Below are positions 26,149-35,592 of a stretch of DNA of 64,000 nt, piece by piece (the stretch's first letter is position 1; every line of letters begins with the position of its first letter). The notes under the pieces were generated by a model. It was given only the letters and a program-made list of their open reading frames with translations. It did not search any database and had not been told where the DNA came from. The DNA lies in the NCBI GenBank assembly GCA_024276495.1, contig JAJRXC010000023.1, forward strand, positions 67,484-131,483. The letters are read 5' to 3'. This DNA comes from Actinomycetes bacterium. GTDB lineage: Bacteria; Actinomycetota; Acidimicrobiia; Acidimicrobiales; Aldehydirespiratoraceae. Made by a program: the position numbers and the translations under genes.

Positions 26149-27495
26149 GTGAACACCTCCTGGAGCCCCGGTAGCTGGCGATCGTTCGAGGCGCGGCACC
26201 AGCCCTCGTGGCCCGACGCGGGCGAACTCGAACACGCGCTGAAGACCCTGAGCGATCAGCCGCCACTCGTCTTCGCGGGCGAAGCCCGCAACCTGACCGC
26301 ACAACTGGGCAACGTCGCCCGCGGCGAAGCCTTCCTGCTCCAGGCCGGCGACTGCGCCGAATCCTTCGACAGCTCCGCGGATTCGATCCGCGACCGTCTG
26401 CGCGTCATCCTCCAGATGGCGATCGTCCTGACCTACTCCGGAGGTACGCCACTCGTGAAGGTCGGCCGCATCGCCGGCCAGTTCGCCAAGCCACGATCGA
26501 GCCCCACCGAGACCCAGGGCGACACCGAGCTGCCGTCCTTTCTCGGCCAGATCGTCAACGACATCGGCTTCTCCGAAGCCGAGCGCCGCCCCGACCCGCA
26601 ACGCCTGCTCAGCGCCTACAACCGGGCCGCGTCGACCCTCAACCTCCTGCGGGCCTTCACCCGAGGTGGCTACGCCGATCTCACCCAGGTGTCGAATTGG
26701 AACCGGGAGTTCGTGGCCTCCTCCCCCGCCGGCGAACGCTACGCCCAGATGGCCGACGAGATCGATCGCGCCCTTCGATTCATGGACGCCTGCGGGGTCA
26801 ACAGCTCAACCGTTCCCGCCTTGCACGAGGTCGACTTCTACACGAGCCACGAGGCGCTCCTACTCACCTACGAACAAGCACTCACCCGCCAGGACTCACT
26901 CACCGGCGACTGGTACGACTGCTCGGCCCACATGCTCTGGATCGGAGAACGAACCCGCCAACTCAACGGGGCCCACGTCGAGTTCCTCCGCGGTGTGAAG
27001 AACCCTCTCGGCTGCAAGATCGGACCGAGCGCCACTCCGGACGAGGTGCTCGCCCTCTGCGACGCCCTCAACCCCGACAACGCGCCAGGACGTCTCACCT
27101 TGATCGTGCGTCAGGGCGCCGACCGGGTCACCGAGACCCTTCCCGCGCTCCTCGCCGCGGTGCGCGATGCCGGCCGCTGCGTCGTCTGGGCCTGCGACCC
27201 GATGCACGGCAACACCTACACGGCCGCCGGCGGTCGCAAGACCCGCCACTTCGACGACGTGCTGAAGGAGATCAGCGGCTTCTTCGCCGCCCACCGCCAG
27301 GAGGGAACCTGGCCCGGCGGCGTCCACGTCGAGCTCACCGGCGACGCGGTCACCGAATGCCTCGGCGGCGGCGACGGCCTCGTCGACGGCGATCTGGAAC
27401 AAGCCTACGAGACGATGTGCGACCCTCGTCTCAACGGCCGCCAGTCGGTCGACCTCGCGTTTCGGGTCGCCGAGCTCCTCCGAGACCAGGACTGA
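26149..27495 (+). CDS. aroG: Class II 3-deoxy-7-phosphoheptulonate (DAHP) synthase
   Basis: 448 residues from the GTG at 26149 (NTSWSPGSWRSFEARHQPSW, the expected N terminus); a TTG at 26113 would add 12 unconserved residues. It is the plant-like type II enzyme: LLQAGDCAESF, KVGRIAGQFAKPRS, HEALLLTYEQ, GCKIGPSATP and WACDPMHGNTY, including the metal-binding Cys in AGDCAE. It catalyses the first step of the shikimate pathway from PEP and erythrose 4-phosphate. It is monocistronic and convergent with the VWA gene. Palindrome copy B immediately upstream could affect its expression. Confidence 0.95.
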   Translation: MNTSWSPGSWRSFEARHQPSWPDAGELEHALKTLSDQPPLVFAGEARNLTAQLGNVARGEAFLLQAGDCAESFDSSADSIRDRLRVILQMAIVLTYSGGTPLVKVGRIAGQFAKPRSSPTETQGDTELPSFLGQIVNDIGFSEAERRPDPQRLLSAYNRAASTLNLLRAFTRGGYADLTQVSNWNREFVASSPAGERYAQMADEIDRALRFMDACGVNSSTVPALHEVDFYTSHEALLLTYEQALTRQDSLTGDWYDCSAHMLWIGERTRQLNGAHVEFLRGVKNPLGCKIGPSATPDEVLALCDALNPDNAPGRLTLIVRQGADRVTETLPALLAAVRDAGRCVVWACDPMHGNTYTAAGGRKTRHFDDVLKEISGFFAAHRQEGTWPGGVHVELTGDAVTECLGGGDGLVDGDLEQAYETMCDPRLNGRQSVDLAFRVAELLRDQD

Positions 27496-27548
27496 GACCG
27501 CTGCGCCCGGGGCACCGGCGCGGCCGCCTCGAGGTTCGAGATCGGCGA

Positions 27549-29036
27549 TCAGGCCAGGTTTTCGACGAACGCCTCGAGTTGGCGAAGGTTGCGAACCTCG
27601 AAGCACCCGTCGGTGTACTGGGCATACTCTCCGACGATCGAGTCGCCGGTGTCCCAATAGCTGCGGGGCTCGGGATTCAGCCAGTGGACCTGGCGGGCCT
27701 TCTCCTGCATCTGCTTCACGATCCAACTCTCCGAGGCGTGATAGTTGTTCCGGGCGTCGCCGAGGATCATGATCGAGGTGCGGGGCCCGATGTCCTTGCC
27801 GTGCCGTTCCCAGAACACCCCGAGCGCGTGCCCGTAGTCGGAGTGACCATCGACCCACACCACATCGGCTTCGGTGTTGACGCGATGGACCGCCTCGTTG
27901 ATGTCCTCGACACCCTCGAAGTAGGGCGTGACCTCGTCGAGGCCGTCGATGAACACGAAGGACCGCACCTTCGAGAACTGGCCGGAGATCGCGTAGACGA
28001 GATGCAAGGTGAACCGGGCGAACGCAGCGACCGACCCGGAGATGTCGGCGATGACGAAGATCTCCGGCTTGTGGGGTTTCGGGTTTCGGAACTTGGGCTC
28101 GGCCGGCACGCCGCCGTAGCTGAGCGACGCCCGCACCGTGCGCCGGAAGTCCAGGGGGCCCTTTCGGCCGTGACGCCGCTTGCGTTGCAGCCGCGAAGCC
28201 AGCTTGCGGGTGAGCGGGTAGATCGCCTTGCGGAGGCTCGCCATCTCCTCACGGGAGGCGTGCATGAAGTCGACGTCTTCGGGGAGCGGCTTGCGCAGCG
28301 TCTTGGCCATCGCCTCGACCCCACGGTCGGCGACGAGCCGCCGGCGGATCTCCGCCTCGATCTCCTTTTGCAGCTGATCGACCCGGCTCTGGTACTCGTC
28401 GCGTTGGAGGCGCTGGTCGAACTCCGAGACTTCGCCCTCGTCGTCTTGTCGCTGCTCGAGAAGCCGTTCGAGGACCCCGTCGAGGTCGAGGTTTCGCAAG
28501 GTGCGGTAGAGGTAGTAGGTGCCGCCCACCGGACGGCCCGGCTCCATGCCGGCGTACCGCTTCACCGCCTGGCGGGCGACGCCGCGCATCATCGGCTGAT
28601 CGCCCCGCATGAGCGCCTGGAACAGCATCTCGGCCAGCTCTTCGGGGCTGAGGTTCTCTCCCCCGCCGCCGCCCTGCTGGTCTCCGGCCCCGACCTGCTC
28701 ATCTGGTTGGTCGTCGTCGAGCTCGTGGAGCTCGCCGTCGTCACCGATGACGTACTCCTGGCCGCGCAGGGAGAAGTACACCTCGAAGACGGTCTCGAAC
28801 GCCTTCCAGTGATTGGAGTGCTTGACCAGTGTCGCGGCGAGGGCGTACTTGAAGATGTCGCGGTCGCCGATGGGCACGTGGCGCACCGCCTCCATCGCGT
28901 CGAGGTTCTCGGTCAACGACACCGGCAGCCCGGCATTGCGGAGCTCGATGATGAAGCCGTTCAACAGGGCGAGGATCGGCTCGCCCAGCTCGGCCGGGAC
29001 CGGGTCCTGCGCAGAAGGTGGGTCGGTGACCGTCAT
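27549..29036 (-). CDS. VWA-domain (CoxE-like) protein, MoxR partner
   Basis: 495 residues. The N-terminal half is helical with a Gly/Gln linker at about 115-127 and a charged coiled-coil-like stretch at about 190-235. The C-terminal half is a von Willebrand A domain with the metal-ion-dependent adhesion site opening DISGS at 331-335. Such proteins pair with MoxR AAA+ ATPases and act as chaperone-like modules that insert metal cofactors or remodel complexes. It lies 19 bases after the MoxR gene on the same strand. The client complex is not evident from the neighbourhood. Confidence 0.88.
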   Translation of the reverse strand: MTVTDPPSAQDPVPAELGEPILALLNGFIIELRNAGLPVSLTENLDAMEAVRHVPIGDRDIFKYALAATLVKHSNHWKAFETVFEVYFSLRGQEYVIGDDGELHELDDDQPDEQVGAGDQQGGGGGENLSPEELAEMLFQALMRGDQPMMRGVARQAVKRYAGMEPGRPVGGTYYLYRTLRNLDLDGVLERLLEQRQDDEGEVSEFDQRLQRDEYQSRVDQLQKEIEAEIRRRLVADRGVEAMAKTLRKPLPEDVDFMHASREEMASLRKAIYPLTRKLASRLQRKRRHGRKGPLDFRRTVRASLSYGGVPAEPKFRNPKPHKPEIFVIADISGSVAAFARFTLHLVYAISGQFSKVRSFVFIDGLDEVTPYFEGVEDINEAVHRVNTEADVVWVDGHSDYGHALGVFWERHGKDIGPRTSIMILGDARNNYHASESWIVKQMQEKARQVHWLNPEPRSYWDTGDSIVGEYAQYTDGCFEVRNLRQLEAFVENLA

Positions 29037-29055
29037 CGGGGTTCGATCGGTCCGC

Positions 29056-29943
29056 TCAGACGGTCACACCGTCGGCGGTCCCGAGCTCCTTCACCGCCTT
29101 GGCGATGTCGCTTTGGTACTTGAGCAAGATGTTGATGGTGCTCGTCGCGGTGTCCTCGTCGATCTTCTCCACCCCGAGCAGCACCAGTGTTTTCGCCCAG
29201 TCGAGGGTCTCCGACACCGATGGGGCCTTCTTGAGCTCGATCTGACGAATCGACCGCACCACTCGCGCGACCTGATCAGCGAGGTTCTCGGTGATGTCGG
29301 GCACCTTCGTCAGAACGATCTCTTTTTCGCGTTCCATGTCGGGGTAGTCGATGTGGAGGTACAGGCAGCGACGTTTCAACGCTTCGGAGAGCTCACGGGT
29401 GTTGTTGGACGTGAGGAAGACGAGCGGGATCTGCGTCGCAACGATCGTCCCGAGCTCGGGTATCGAGACCTGGTAGTCCGACAGGATCTCCAGCAGCAGC
29501 GCCTCGGTCTCGATCTCGACGCGGTCGACCTCGTCGATCAACAGCACGACGGGCTCCTCGGCCCGAATCGCCTCGAGCAGCGGCCGGGTCAACAAGAACT
29601 CGTCGGAGAAGATGTCGTCGGACACCTCGGCCCAGTCGTGATCCTCGCCCCGTTCGGTCTGGATGCGCAACAACTGCTTCTTGTAGTTCCACTCGTAGAG
29701 CGCCTTCGCCTCGTCGAGGCCCTCGTAGCACTGGAGACGAATCAGCCGGGCATCGAGAATCTTCGCGACGCTCTTCGCGAGCTCGGTCTTGCCGGTGCCG
29801 GCCGGCCCTTCGACGAGGATCGGCTTTTGCAGCCGGTCGGCAAGATAGACGACGCCCGCGGTTCCTTCGTCGGACAGGTAGTCGACCTTCGCGAGGTCTT
29901 CCTTGACGGACGAAACGTCTTCGAAACGGTACGACATGAGCAT
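29056..29943 (-). CDS. MoxR family AAA+ ATPase
   Basis: 295 residues (an ATG at 29937 is an alternative start). Walker A is VEGPAGTGKTELAKSVA (about 43-50 for the core), Walker B is VVLLIDEVDR, sensor 1 is VFLTSNNTRELSEAL, with the LKRRCLYLHIDYP arginine-finger segment. MoxR ATPases drive maturation of partner-bound complexes together with VWA proteins such as the one downstream. The pair forms a two-gene operon, 40 bases downstream (on the minus strand, after proA lies further left of the coding order) of which no further genes join. Confidence 0.93.
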   Translation of the reverse strand: MLMSYRFEDVSSVKEDLAKVDYLSDEGTAGVVYLADRLQKPILVEGPAGTGKTELAKSVAKILDARLIRLQCYEGLDEAKALYEWNYKKQLLRIQTERGEDHDWAEVSDDIFSDEFLLTRPLLEAIRAEEPVVLLIDEVDRVEIETEALLLEILSDYQVSIPELGTIVATQIPLVFLTSNNTRELSEALKRRCLYLHIDYPDMEREKEIVLTKVPDITENLADQVARVVRSIRQIELKKAPSVSETLDWAKTLVLLGVEKIDEDTATSTINILLKYQSDIAKAVKELGTADGVTV

Positions 29944-29983
29944 GGAGGTTAGCGGGCGTTAACCGGAGTCCTGTAACCGATTC

Positions 29984-31237
29984 TCAGGACCGAACGTGAC
30001 CTTCACCGCGGACGACGAACTTCCGGGTGGTCAGCTGTTCGAGCCCCATCGGCCCCCGGGCGTGCAGCTTCTGGGTCGAGATCCCGATCTCGGCGCCGAA
30101 CCCGAACTCCTCACCGTCGACGAAGCGGGTTGAGGCGTTGACCAGCACCGCGGCGGCGTCGACCTCACGGGTGAATCGGTCGGCGGCCGCGATGTCGGCG
30201 GTGATGATCGCCTCGCTGTGGCCGGTCGATGTGTCGTTGATGTGGTCGATGGCGGCATCGAGGTCGCGAACAACTGCCACACTCATCTTCAGGTCGAGGA
30301 ACTCCGTCGCGAAGTCGTCGGGGCCGGCCTCCCCCACCGATGGGGCGATCTCCCGGGCAGCGGCGTCGCCGACCAGCTCGACGTCGGGCAACGCGGCGAC
30401 GACCATCGGCAGGAAACGAGCCGCCACGTCGCGGTGCACCACGATCGACTCCGCCGCGTTGCACACTCCCGGGCGTTGCGACTTCGCGTTGACGACGATG
30501 TCGCGGGCCATGTCGAGGTCCGCGGCGGCGTCGACATAGACGTGACAGTTCCCGGCTCCGTCGATCACGTAGGGAACCGTGGCGTTGTCGAGAATCGACT
30601 GGATGAGCGCCGGGCCGCCGCGGGGGATGAGGCAATCGACGAGACCGCGCTGCTGCATGAACTCGACGGCCGCCTCACGGCGGGTGTCGTCGACGACGAT
30701 CAGCGCATCCTCGGGGAGACCGACCTTGCCCAGCGCCTCCCGCAGCGCCGCGGAGATCGCCAGGTTCGAATCGATCGCCGACGACGAGCCGCGCAGGAAC
30801 GCGGCGTTGCCCGACTTCAAGCAGAGACCGAAGGCGTCGCTGGTGACGTTGGGCCGGCTCTCGTAGATGATGGCGACAACGCCGAGGGGCACATGAACCC
30901 GCTGGATTCGCAGCCCGTTGGGGCGCACCCACCCATCGGAGATCCGGCCAACCGGGTCGGCGAGCGCGGCGACCTGGCGAAGCCCGTCGGCCATCGCGTC
31001 GATCCTCGACGGATCGAGACGCAGCCGGTCGACCAGCGGAGGGGTCATCCCCGACTCCTCCGCTCGGGCCACGTCGATCCGGTTCGCCCGGATGATCGCC
31101 GCCGCGTTGGTGACGAGGAGGTCGGCGGCGGCCTCGAGCGCGGCATCCTTCAGCTCGCTCGATGCCACGGCAAGCGGCCGGGACGCGAGCTTGGCGCGAG
31201 CCGCGAGGTCGGGAATCGATGTCGGGGTGGCGTTCAC
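29984..31237 (-). CDS. proA: Gamma-glutamyl phosphate reductase
   Basis: 417 residues from the GTG at 31237; an upstream start at 31258 adds seven basic residues. Aldehyde-dehydrogenase-like fold with YESRPNVTSDAFGLCLKSGN, the catalytic Cys in QRPGVCNAAES and GTDEF-like FATEFLDLKMSV. It reduces gamma-glutamyl phosphate in proline synthesis. proB is 3.2 kb away on the same strand; the plus-strand hypothetical-murJ-pspA block separates them. It is divergent from that block over 41 bases. Confidence 0.96.
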   Translation of the reverse strand: MNATPTSIPDLAARAKLASRPLAVASSELKDAALEAAADLLVTNAAAIIRANRIDVARAEESGMTPPLVDRLRLDPSRIDAMADGLRQVAALADPVGRISDGWVRPNGLRIQRVHVPLGVVAIIYESRPNVTSDAFGLCLKSGNAAFLRGSSSAIDSNLAISAALREALGKVGLPEDALIVVDDTRREAAVEFMQQRGLVDCLIPRGGPALIQSILDNATVPYVIDGAGNCHVYVDAAADLDMARDIVVNAKSQRPGVCNAAESIVVHRDVAARFLPMVVAALPDVELVGDAAAREIAPSVGEAGPDDFATEFLDLKMSVAVVRDLDAAIDHINDTSTGHSEAIITADIAAADRFTREVDAAAVLVNASTRFVDGEEFGFGAEIGISTQKLHARGPMGLEQLTTRKFVVRGEGHVRS

Positions 31238-31278
31238 GAGACGCCAGCGTACCCGCATGCGGGACTAGCCTCCCCAAC

Positions 31279-31989
31279 GTGTCACGCCGGCTCGAACCCG
31301 CGGTGTTCTCTGCCATGATCTCCCCGATCACGATGGCGCTCGTGATCGGCGCGGCTGCCCTTGTGGTCGTGTCGGGTGGCTCATGGCCCGCCGCCGTCGC
31401 GGCGGCCGTCGTCGTCTGGTTCGCCCGGGTCGGTCTCGCGACGTTGATGGCTCGCCGGGTGGCAGGTCTCGACCCCCGGATCGACCCGTTCGCCCTTCGT
31501 GAGCCATGGCGGTTCTTCGTTCGCGACGCCCTCAACGCCCGGAAGCGGTTCGCCGAGGCGATCGCCGACGCCGAGGCGGGGCCGCTGCGTGAACGCCTTC
31601 GGGAGATCGAGGCACAGATGACCGAGGCCGTCACCGTCACATGGGACGTCGCTCGAAAGGGCCAACAGCTGACCGATGCCCGCCGGCGAATCGACCTCCC
31701 GGCCCTGCAACGGGTGCTCGACGACGCCGGGCCCGACGATCCCCGCTACGCCGCCGCACTGGCCCAGCGGGAAGTCCACAGCCGGCTCTCGGCCCGAGAG
31801 GAGACAGCCAGGACCCGGCTGGAGATCCTCGATCTCCGGCTCGGCGAGACCATCGTCAGGGCGTCGGAGCTGGCGACCCGCACCGGTGAGACGACCCAGC
31901 TCGACGCACTGGCCGACCAGGTCAACGGCATGGTCGGCGAGCTCGACAGCATCCGTCTCGCGCTGGACGAGATCGACAGCGGCTCGTGA
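31279..31989 (+). CDS. Membrane-anchored coiled-coil protein of unknown function
   Basis: 236 residues from the GTG at 31279. Two hydrophobic segments within the first 50 residues form an N-terminal anchor, then a long, charged, helical region with coiled-coil character (about 75-230, e.g. EAQMTEAVTVTWDVARKG and LDALADQVNGMVGELDSI). I do not recognise a family. It overlaps murJ (GTGA) and is two genes upstream of pspA, so a role at the membrane or in wall stress is plausible but unproven. Confidence 0.7.
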   Translation: MSRRLEPAVFSAMISPITMALVIGAAALVVVSGGSWPAAVAAAVVVWFARVGLATLMARRVAGLDPRIDPFALREPWRFFVRDALNARKRFAEAIADAEAGPLRERLREIEAQMTEAVTVTWDVARKGQQLTDARRRIDLPALQRVLDDAGPDDPRYAAALAQREVHSRLSAREETARTRLEILDLRLGETIVRASELATRTGETTQLDALADQVNGMVGELDSIRLALDEIDSGS

Positions 31990-33662
31990 GCCGCGCAGCT
32001 CGCCGGCGGTACCGCAAACCCGCGCCGTCGTCGACGGTCAGCGGATCGACGTTCGTCGCCGCGGGGATCGGGCTGTCCCGGATCGCCGGGCTGCTCCGCG
32101 AGATGGTCACCTCACGGGTGCTGGGCCTGACCTTCGTCGCCGACGCCTTCGCCGCGGCCGCGAGGATCCCCAACCTGCTCCAGAACCTTCTCGGCGAGGG
32201 AGTCCTCTCCGCCTCCTTCGTTCCCGTCTACAGCCAGCTCCTCGATGAGGACGACGAACGCGACGCGAGCCGGGTCGCCGGCGCGATCGGGGCGCTGCTC
32301 CTCGTCGTCACCGGGCTGTCGGTCCTCGTGCTGGTGGTCGCGGCCGGGCCGATCACTTCCGTGCTGGCCCCCGGCCTTCCGCCCGCGGGCTACGACCTCG
32401 CGGTCGGTTTCACCCGGATCATGGCGGTCGGCGTCGGATTCCTCGTCATGTCGGCGTGGTGTCTCGGCATTCTCAACAGCCACCGCAGCTTCCTGCTTCC
32501 CTACACCGCCCCGGTCTTGTGGAACGCCGTGCAGATCGTCGCCTTGTTGTTCATCTGGGCCCGCGACTGGCCGCTGGAGGACGCGGCCCGGGGGCTCGCG
32601 ATCGCGGTCACGATCGGCGGCGCCGCACAGCTCGGCGTCCAACTGCCGACCGTTCGCCGCCTCGCCCGTGGGGTTCGGATCCGGTTCGACAACCAGCACC
32701 CCCGGGTTCGCGATGTCCGGCGGCGGTTCGCCCCGGCCGTGCTCGGCCGGGGTGTCGTGCAGATCTCCGCCTATCTCGATCTGATCCTCGCGACGTTCCT
32801 GGCGACCGGAGCCGTCGCCGCCCTGTTCAAGGCGCAGATGCTCTACACCCTGCCGGTCTCGCTGTTCGCGATGAGCGTCGCCGCGGCGGAGCTTCCCGAG
32901 ATGGCCCGACTCGTCGGTGACCCCGAGGCTCTCGTCGTGCGCAGCCGCCGGGGCCTCGAGCGGATCGCGTTCTGGATGCTGTTGGCCTCCTTCATGACGA
33001 TCGCCGCCGGCGACCTCATCGTGGGCGTGCTCTTCCAGGGCGGGAAGTTCGATGCGACCGACGGCGTGCTCGTGTGGTTCATCCTCGGTGCCTACGGTGT
33101 CGGCCTGCCGGCGATCGGCACCAGCCGCCTGCTCCAGAACACCTGCTACGCGGTCGGCGACACCCGCGGCCCGGCCCGCATCGCCGCCCTTCGGGTGGCG
33201 ATCGCCGCGATCATCGGCCTCGCCTTCATGTTCCCGCTCGACCGGGTCCTGGTCGGCCCCGACGGCCTGGTCGGGATCGGCGACGCGCTCGCCTTCATCG
33301 GCCCCCTCGACGCCACCGTTCGGAGCGTGCCCGGCCCGGTTCGACTCGGGGCGGTCGGCCTCGCCATCGGATCCGCGGTCGGCGCGTGGATCGAGCTGTC
33401 TCTTCTGTCCACCCTCGTACGCCGCCACGTTCCCGGCCTCGGCGATCCCCGCCTGACGATGGTCGGCCCCGCGACCGCCGCGGCCGTCGCGTTCGCCTCG
33501 ACCGCGGCCCTTCGCCTCCTCCTCGACCCCCTCCCCCTCCTCATCGAAGCCGTCGTCGCACTCGGGCTCGCCGTCACGATCTACACGGTGCTGTGTTTCC
33601 GGCTCGGCGTTCGCGACGCCGACCTTCTCCTTCGACCCGCTCGCCGCATCATCTGGCGTTGA
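31986..33662 (+). CDS. murJ: Lipid II flippase MurJ
   Basis: 558 residues and about 14 spans, a MOP-superfamily transporter: SRIAGLLREMVTSRVLG, ADAFAAAARIPNLLQNLLGEGVLSA (only the start need be noted), AAAELPEMAR and GTSRLLQNTCYAVGDTR. MurJ moves lipid II to the outer face for peptidoglycan synthesis. No C-terminal pseudokinase extension is seen, unlike mycobacterial MviN. The GTG start overlaps the upstream gene; pspA follows after 39 bases. Confidence 0.94.
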   Translation: MSRAARRRYRKPAPSSTVSGSTFVAAGIGLSRIAGLLREMVTSRVLGLTFVADAFAAAARIPNLLQNLLGEGVLSASFVPVYSQLLDEDDERDASRVAGAIGALLLVVTGLSVLVLVVAAGPITSVLAPGLPPAGYDLAVGFTRIMAVGVGFLVMSAWCLGILNSHRSFLLPYTAPVLWNAVQIVALLFIWARDWPLEDAARGLAIAVTIGGAAQLGVQLPTVRRLARGVRIRFDNQHPRVRDVRRRFAPAVLGRGVVQISAYLDLILATFLATGAVAALFKAQMLYTLPVSLFAMSVAAAELPEMARLVGDPEALVVRSRRGLERIAFWMLLASFMTIAAGDLIVGVLFQGGKFDATDGVLVWFILGAYGVGLPAIGTSRLLQNTCYAVGDTRGPARIAALRVAIAAIIGLAFMFPLDRVLVGPDGLVGIGDALAFIGPLDATVRSVPGPVRLGAVGLAIGSAVGAWIELSLLSTLVRRHVPGLGDPRLTMVGPATAAAVAFASTAALRLLLDPLPLLIEAVVALGLAVTIYTVLCFRLGVRDADLLLRPARRIIWR

Positions 33663-33701
33663 CGCACGGTCTGCGGCGTCGCCGCGCAGTACGCTTCGGC
33701 C

Positions 33702-34472
33702 ATGCTCCAGTATCTGAAGAAGCGTTGGAAGTATCTCGTCGCGAAGCTGGGTGGAAGCTTCGAGGAGAATGCGGATCCGAAGATCCAGCTCGAACAGGCG
33801 ATCGCCGAAGCGAAGGATCAGCACACGCGGCTCCGTCAGCAGGCGGCCAACGTCATCGCGAACCAAAAGCAGACCGAGATGCGGCTGAACCGGGCCATCG
33901 AGGAGCTCGAACGGGTCAATGCCAACGCCCGACAGGCCGTCACGATGGCCGATGCCGCCCAGAAGTCCGGTGAAGCCGACAAGGCCGTGCGCTACACGGG
34001 CGCGGCCGAGCAGTTCGCCAATCGCCTCCTGACCCTCGAAGAGGAGATCGAGAGTCTCAAGAGCCTGCACTTCCAGGCCTCCGAGGCCGCCGATCAGGCC
34101 AAGGATGCCGTCGAGCAGAACGCCGATCTCCTGCAGAAGAAGCTCGCCGAGAAGCAGTCGTTGTTGAGCCAGCTCGACCAGGCGAAGATGCAGGAGAGCG
34201 TCAACCAGGCGATGTCGACGCTGTCCGAGGCGGTCGGGGAAGACGTACCGACGTTCAACGAGGTGCGCGAGAAGATCGAGGCGCGCTACGCGAAGGCCAA
34301 GGCCACCGCCGAGCTCACCGAGGGCAATGTCGAGACCCAGATGCTGGAGATCGAGAAGGCGGCGCGAAACGTCGAAGCCCAGGGCCGCCTCGACGCGATC
34401 AAGGCGGAGCTCGGAATCGAGCAGGCCCCCGTCGAGGAGCTCACCGAGGGCGACGCCGTCGACGCCGACTGA
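33702..34472 (+). CDS. pspA: PspA/IM30 family membrane-stress protein
   Basis: 256 residues, almost wholly helical and charged (DPKIQLEQAIAEAKDQHTRL, KSLHFQASEAADQAKDAVEQ), with the short amphipathic N-terminal helix (MLQYLKKRWKYLVAKLGG) that binds stressed membranes. PspA proteins form ESCRT-III-like assemblies that repair or stabilise membranes. The Gln/Met-rich centre (KMQESVNQAMSTLSEA) matches actinobacterial PspA. It ends 13 bases from the convergent proB stop. Confidence 0.93.
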   Translation: MLQYLKKRWKYLVAKLGGSFEENADPKIQLEQAIAEAKDQHTRLRQQAANVIANQKQTEMRLNRAIEELERVNANARQAVTMADAAQKSGEADKAVRYTGAAEQFANRLLTLEEEIESLKSLHFQASEAADQAKDAVEQNADLLQKKLAEKQSLLSQLDQAKMQESVNQAMSTLSEAVGEDVPTFNEVREKIEARYAKAKATAELTEGNVETQMLEIEKAARNVEAQGRLDAIKAELGIEQAPVEELTEGDAVDAD

Positions 34473-34485
34473 CCCGACGACACGT

Positions 34486-35592
34486 TCAGCGAGGGAGCGC
34501 CACCATGTCGTCGGCGTGGACGACGACATGGGGAGCTCCGGCGGGAAGGTCGCCACTGCGGTGACCGGCCGCCGCCCGGAGCTCGTCGGCCGAATGTCGG
34601 ACCAGACCCTTCGCGAAGATCTCACCGTCGGTGTCGACCACCTCGACCGGCGCGCCCGCGTCGAACGCCCCGTGGATCGCCGTGACACCGGCCGCGAGCA
34701 AGGAGTTGCCCCGTTCGAGGGCTGCCCGCGCGCCGGCGTCGACCACCACCGAACCTCTCGCGATGACCGCGAAGGCGATCCACAGCTTGCGGGCCGGGAG
34801 TCGACTCTCGCGGGCCCGAACGACGGTCCCGACGCCCGGCACGGCGTCGAGCGCGTCGGTGATCACGTCGGGCCGGCCGGCATGCGCGATCACGGTCGAG
34901 ACACCGGACCAGGCCGCGATCTTGGCGGCGGTCAGCTTCGACGCCATCCCTCCGCTGCCCCGAGCCGAACCCGCCCCTCCCGCGAGCGCCTCGGTCTGGT
35001 GGTCGATCTCGATGATCTCCTCGATCAACGAGGCATCGGCGTGCACCCGGGGATCGGCGGTGTGAACACCGGAGGTGTCGGTGAGCAGGATCAGTCGATC
35101 CGCGTCGACCAGGTTCGCGACCAGGGCCGCGATCCGGTCGTTGTCGCCCCAGCGGATCTCCTGATCGGCGATCGCGTCGTTCTCGTTGACGATCGGCACG
35201 ACACCCAGCTCGAGCAGGCGGACGAGTGTCTGCCCGGCGTGCACGTACTGGGCGCGCACGATGAAGTCGAACGGCACCAGCAGCACCTGACCGGCGATCA
35301 GCCCATGCGCGGAGAACGCCTCGCGATAGACACCCATCAGCGCGCTCTGACCGACGGTGGCCACTGCCTGCAAGGTGATCGTGTCGGCCGGTCGGCGCCG
35401 ACCGCCCAACCCGATCTCCGGGAGGCCGGCTGCGATGGCCCCCGAGCTGACGACGACCACCCGGTGTCCGGCCTCTCGAACCGCGGCGACATCGCCGCAG
35501 AGCTTCTCGATCGCGCCGCGGGCGATCACCCCGTCGGCATCGGTGATCGACGATGTTCCGATCTTGACGACGATGGTTCGGCGGGCGCTCAT
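34486..35592 (-). CDS. proB: Glutamate 5-kinase with PUA domain
   Basis: 368 residues from the ATG at 35592, overlapping obg by ATGA. The amino-acid-kinase domain shows VVKIGTSSITDADG, VVSSGAIAAG, NENDAIAD and GGMASKLTAA; a C-terminal PUA domain (about 280-368) is present as in E. coli ProB. It phosphorylates glutamate in the first step of proline synthesis and is normally feedback-inhibited by proline. The obg-proB pair is the standard actinobacterial arrangement. Confidence 0.96.
   Translation of the reverse strand: MSARRTIVVKIGTSSITDADGVIARGAIEKLCGDVAAVREAGHRVVVVSSGAIAAGLPEIGLGGRRRPADTITLQAVATVGQSALMGVYREAFSAHGLIAGQVLLVPFDFIVRAQYVHAGQTLVRLLELGVVPIVNENDAIADQEIRWGDNDRIAALVANLVDADRLILLTDTSGVHTADPRVHADASLIEEIIEIDHQTEALAGGAGSARGSGGMASKLTAAKIAAWSGVSTVIAHAGRPDVITDALDAVPGVGTVVRARESRLPARKLWIAFAVIARGSVVVDAGARAALERGNSLLAAGVTAIHGAFDAGAPVEVVDTDGEIFAKGLVRHSADELRAAAGHRSGDLPAGAPHVVVHADDMVALPR

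Noticed and set aside
26208-29123. A 971-residue plus-strand frame
   Set aside because: It runs across the convergent DAHP synthase and VWA genes and has shadow-type composition (Arg-rich first half, no motifs).
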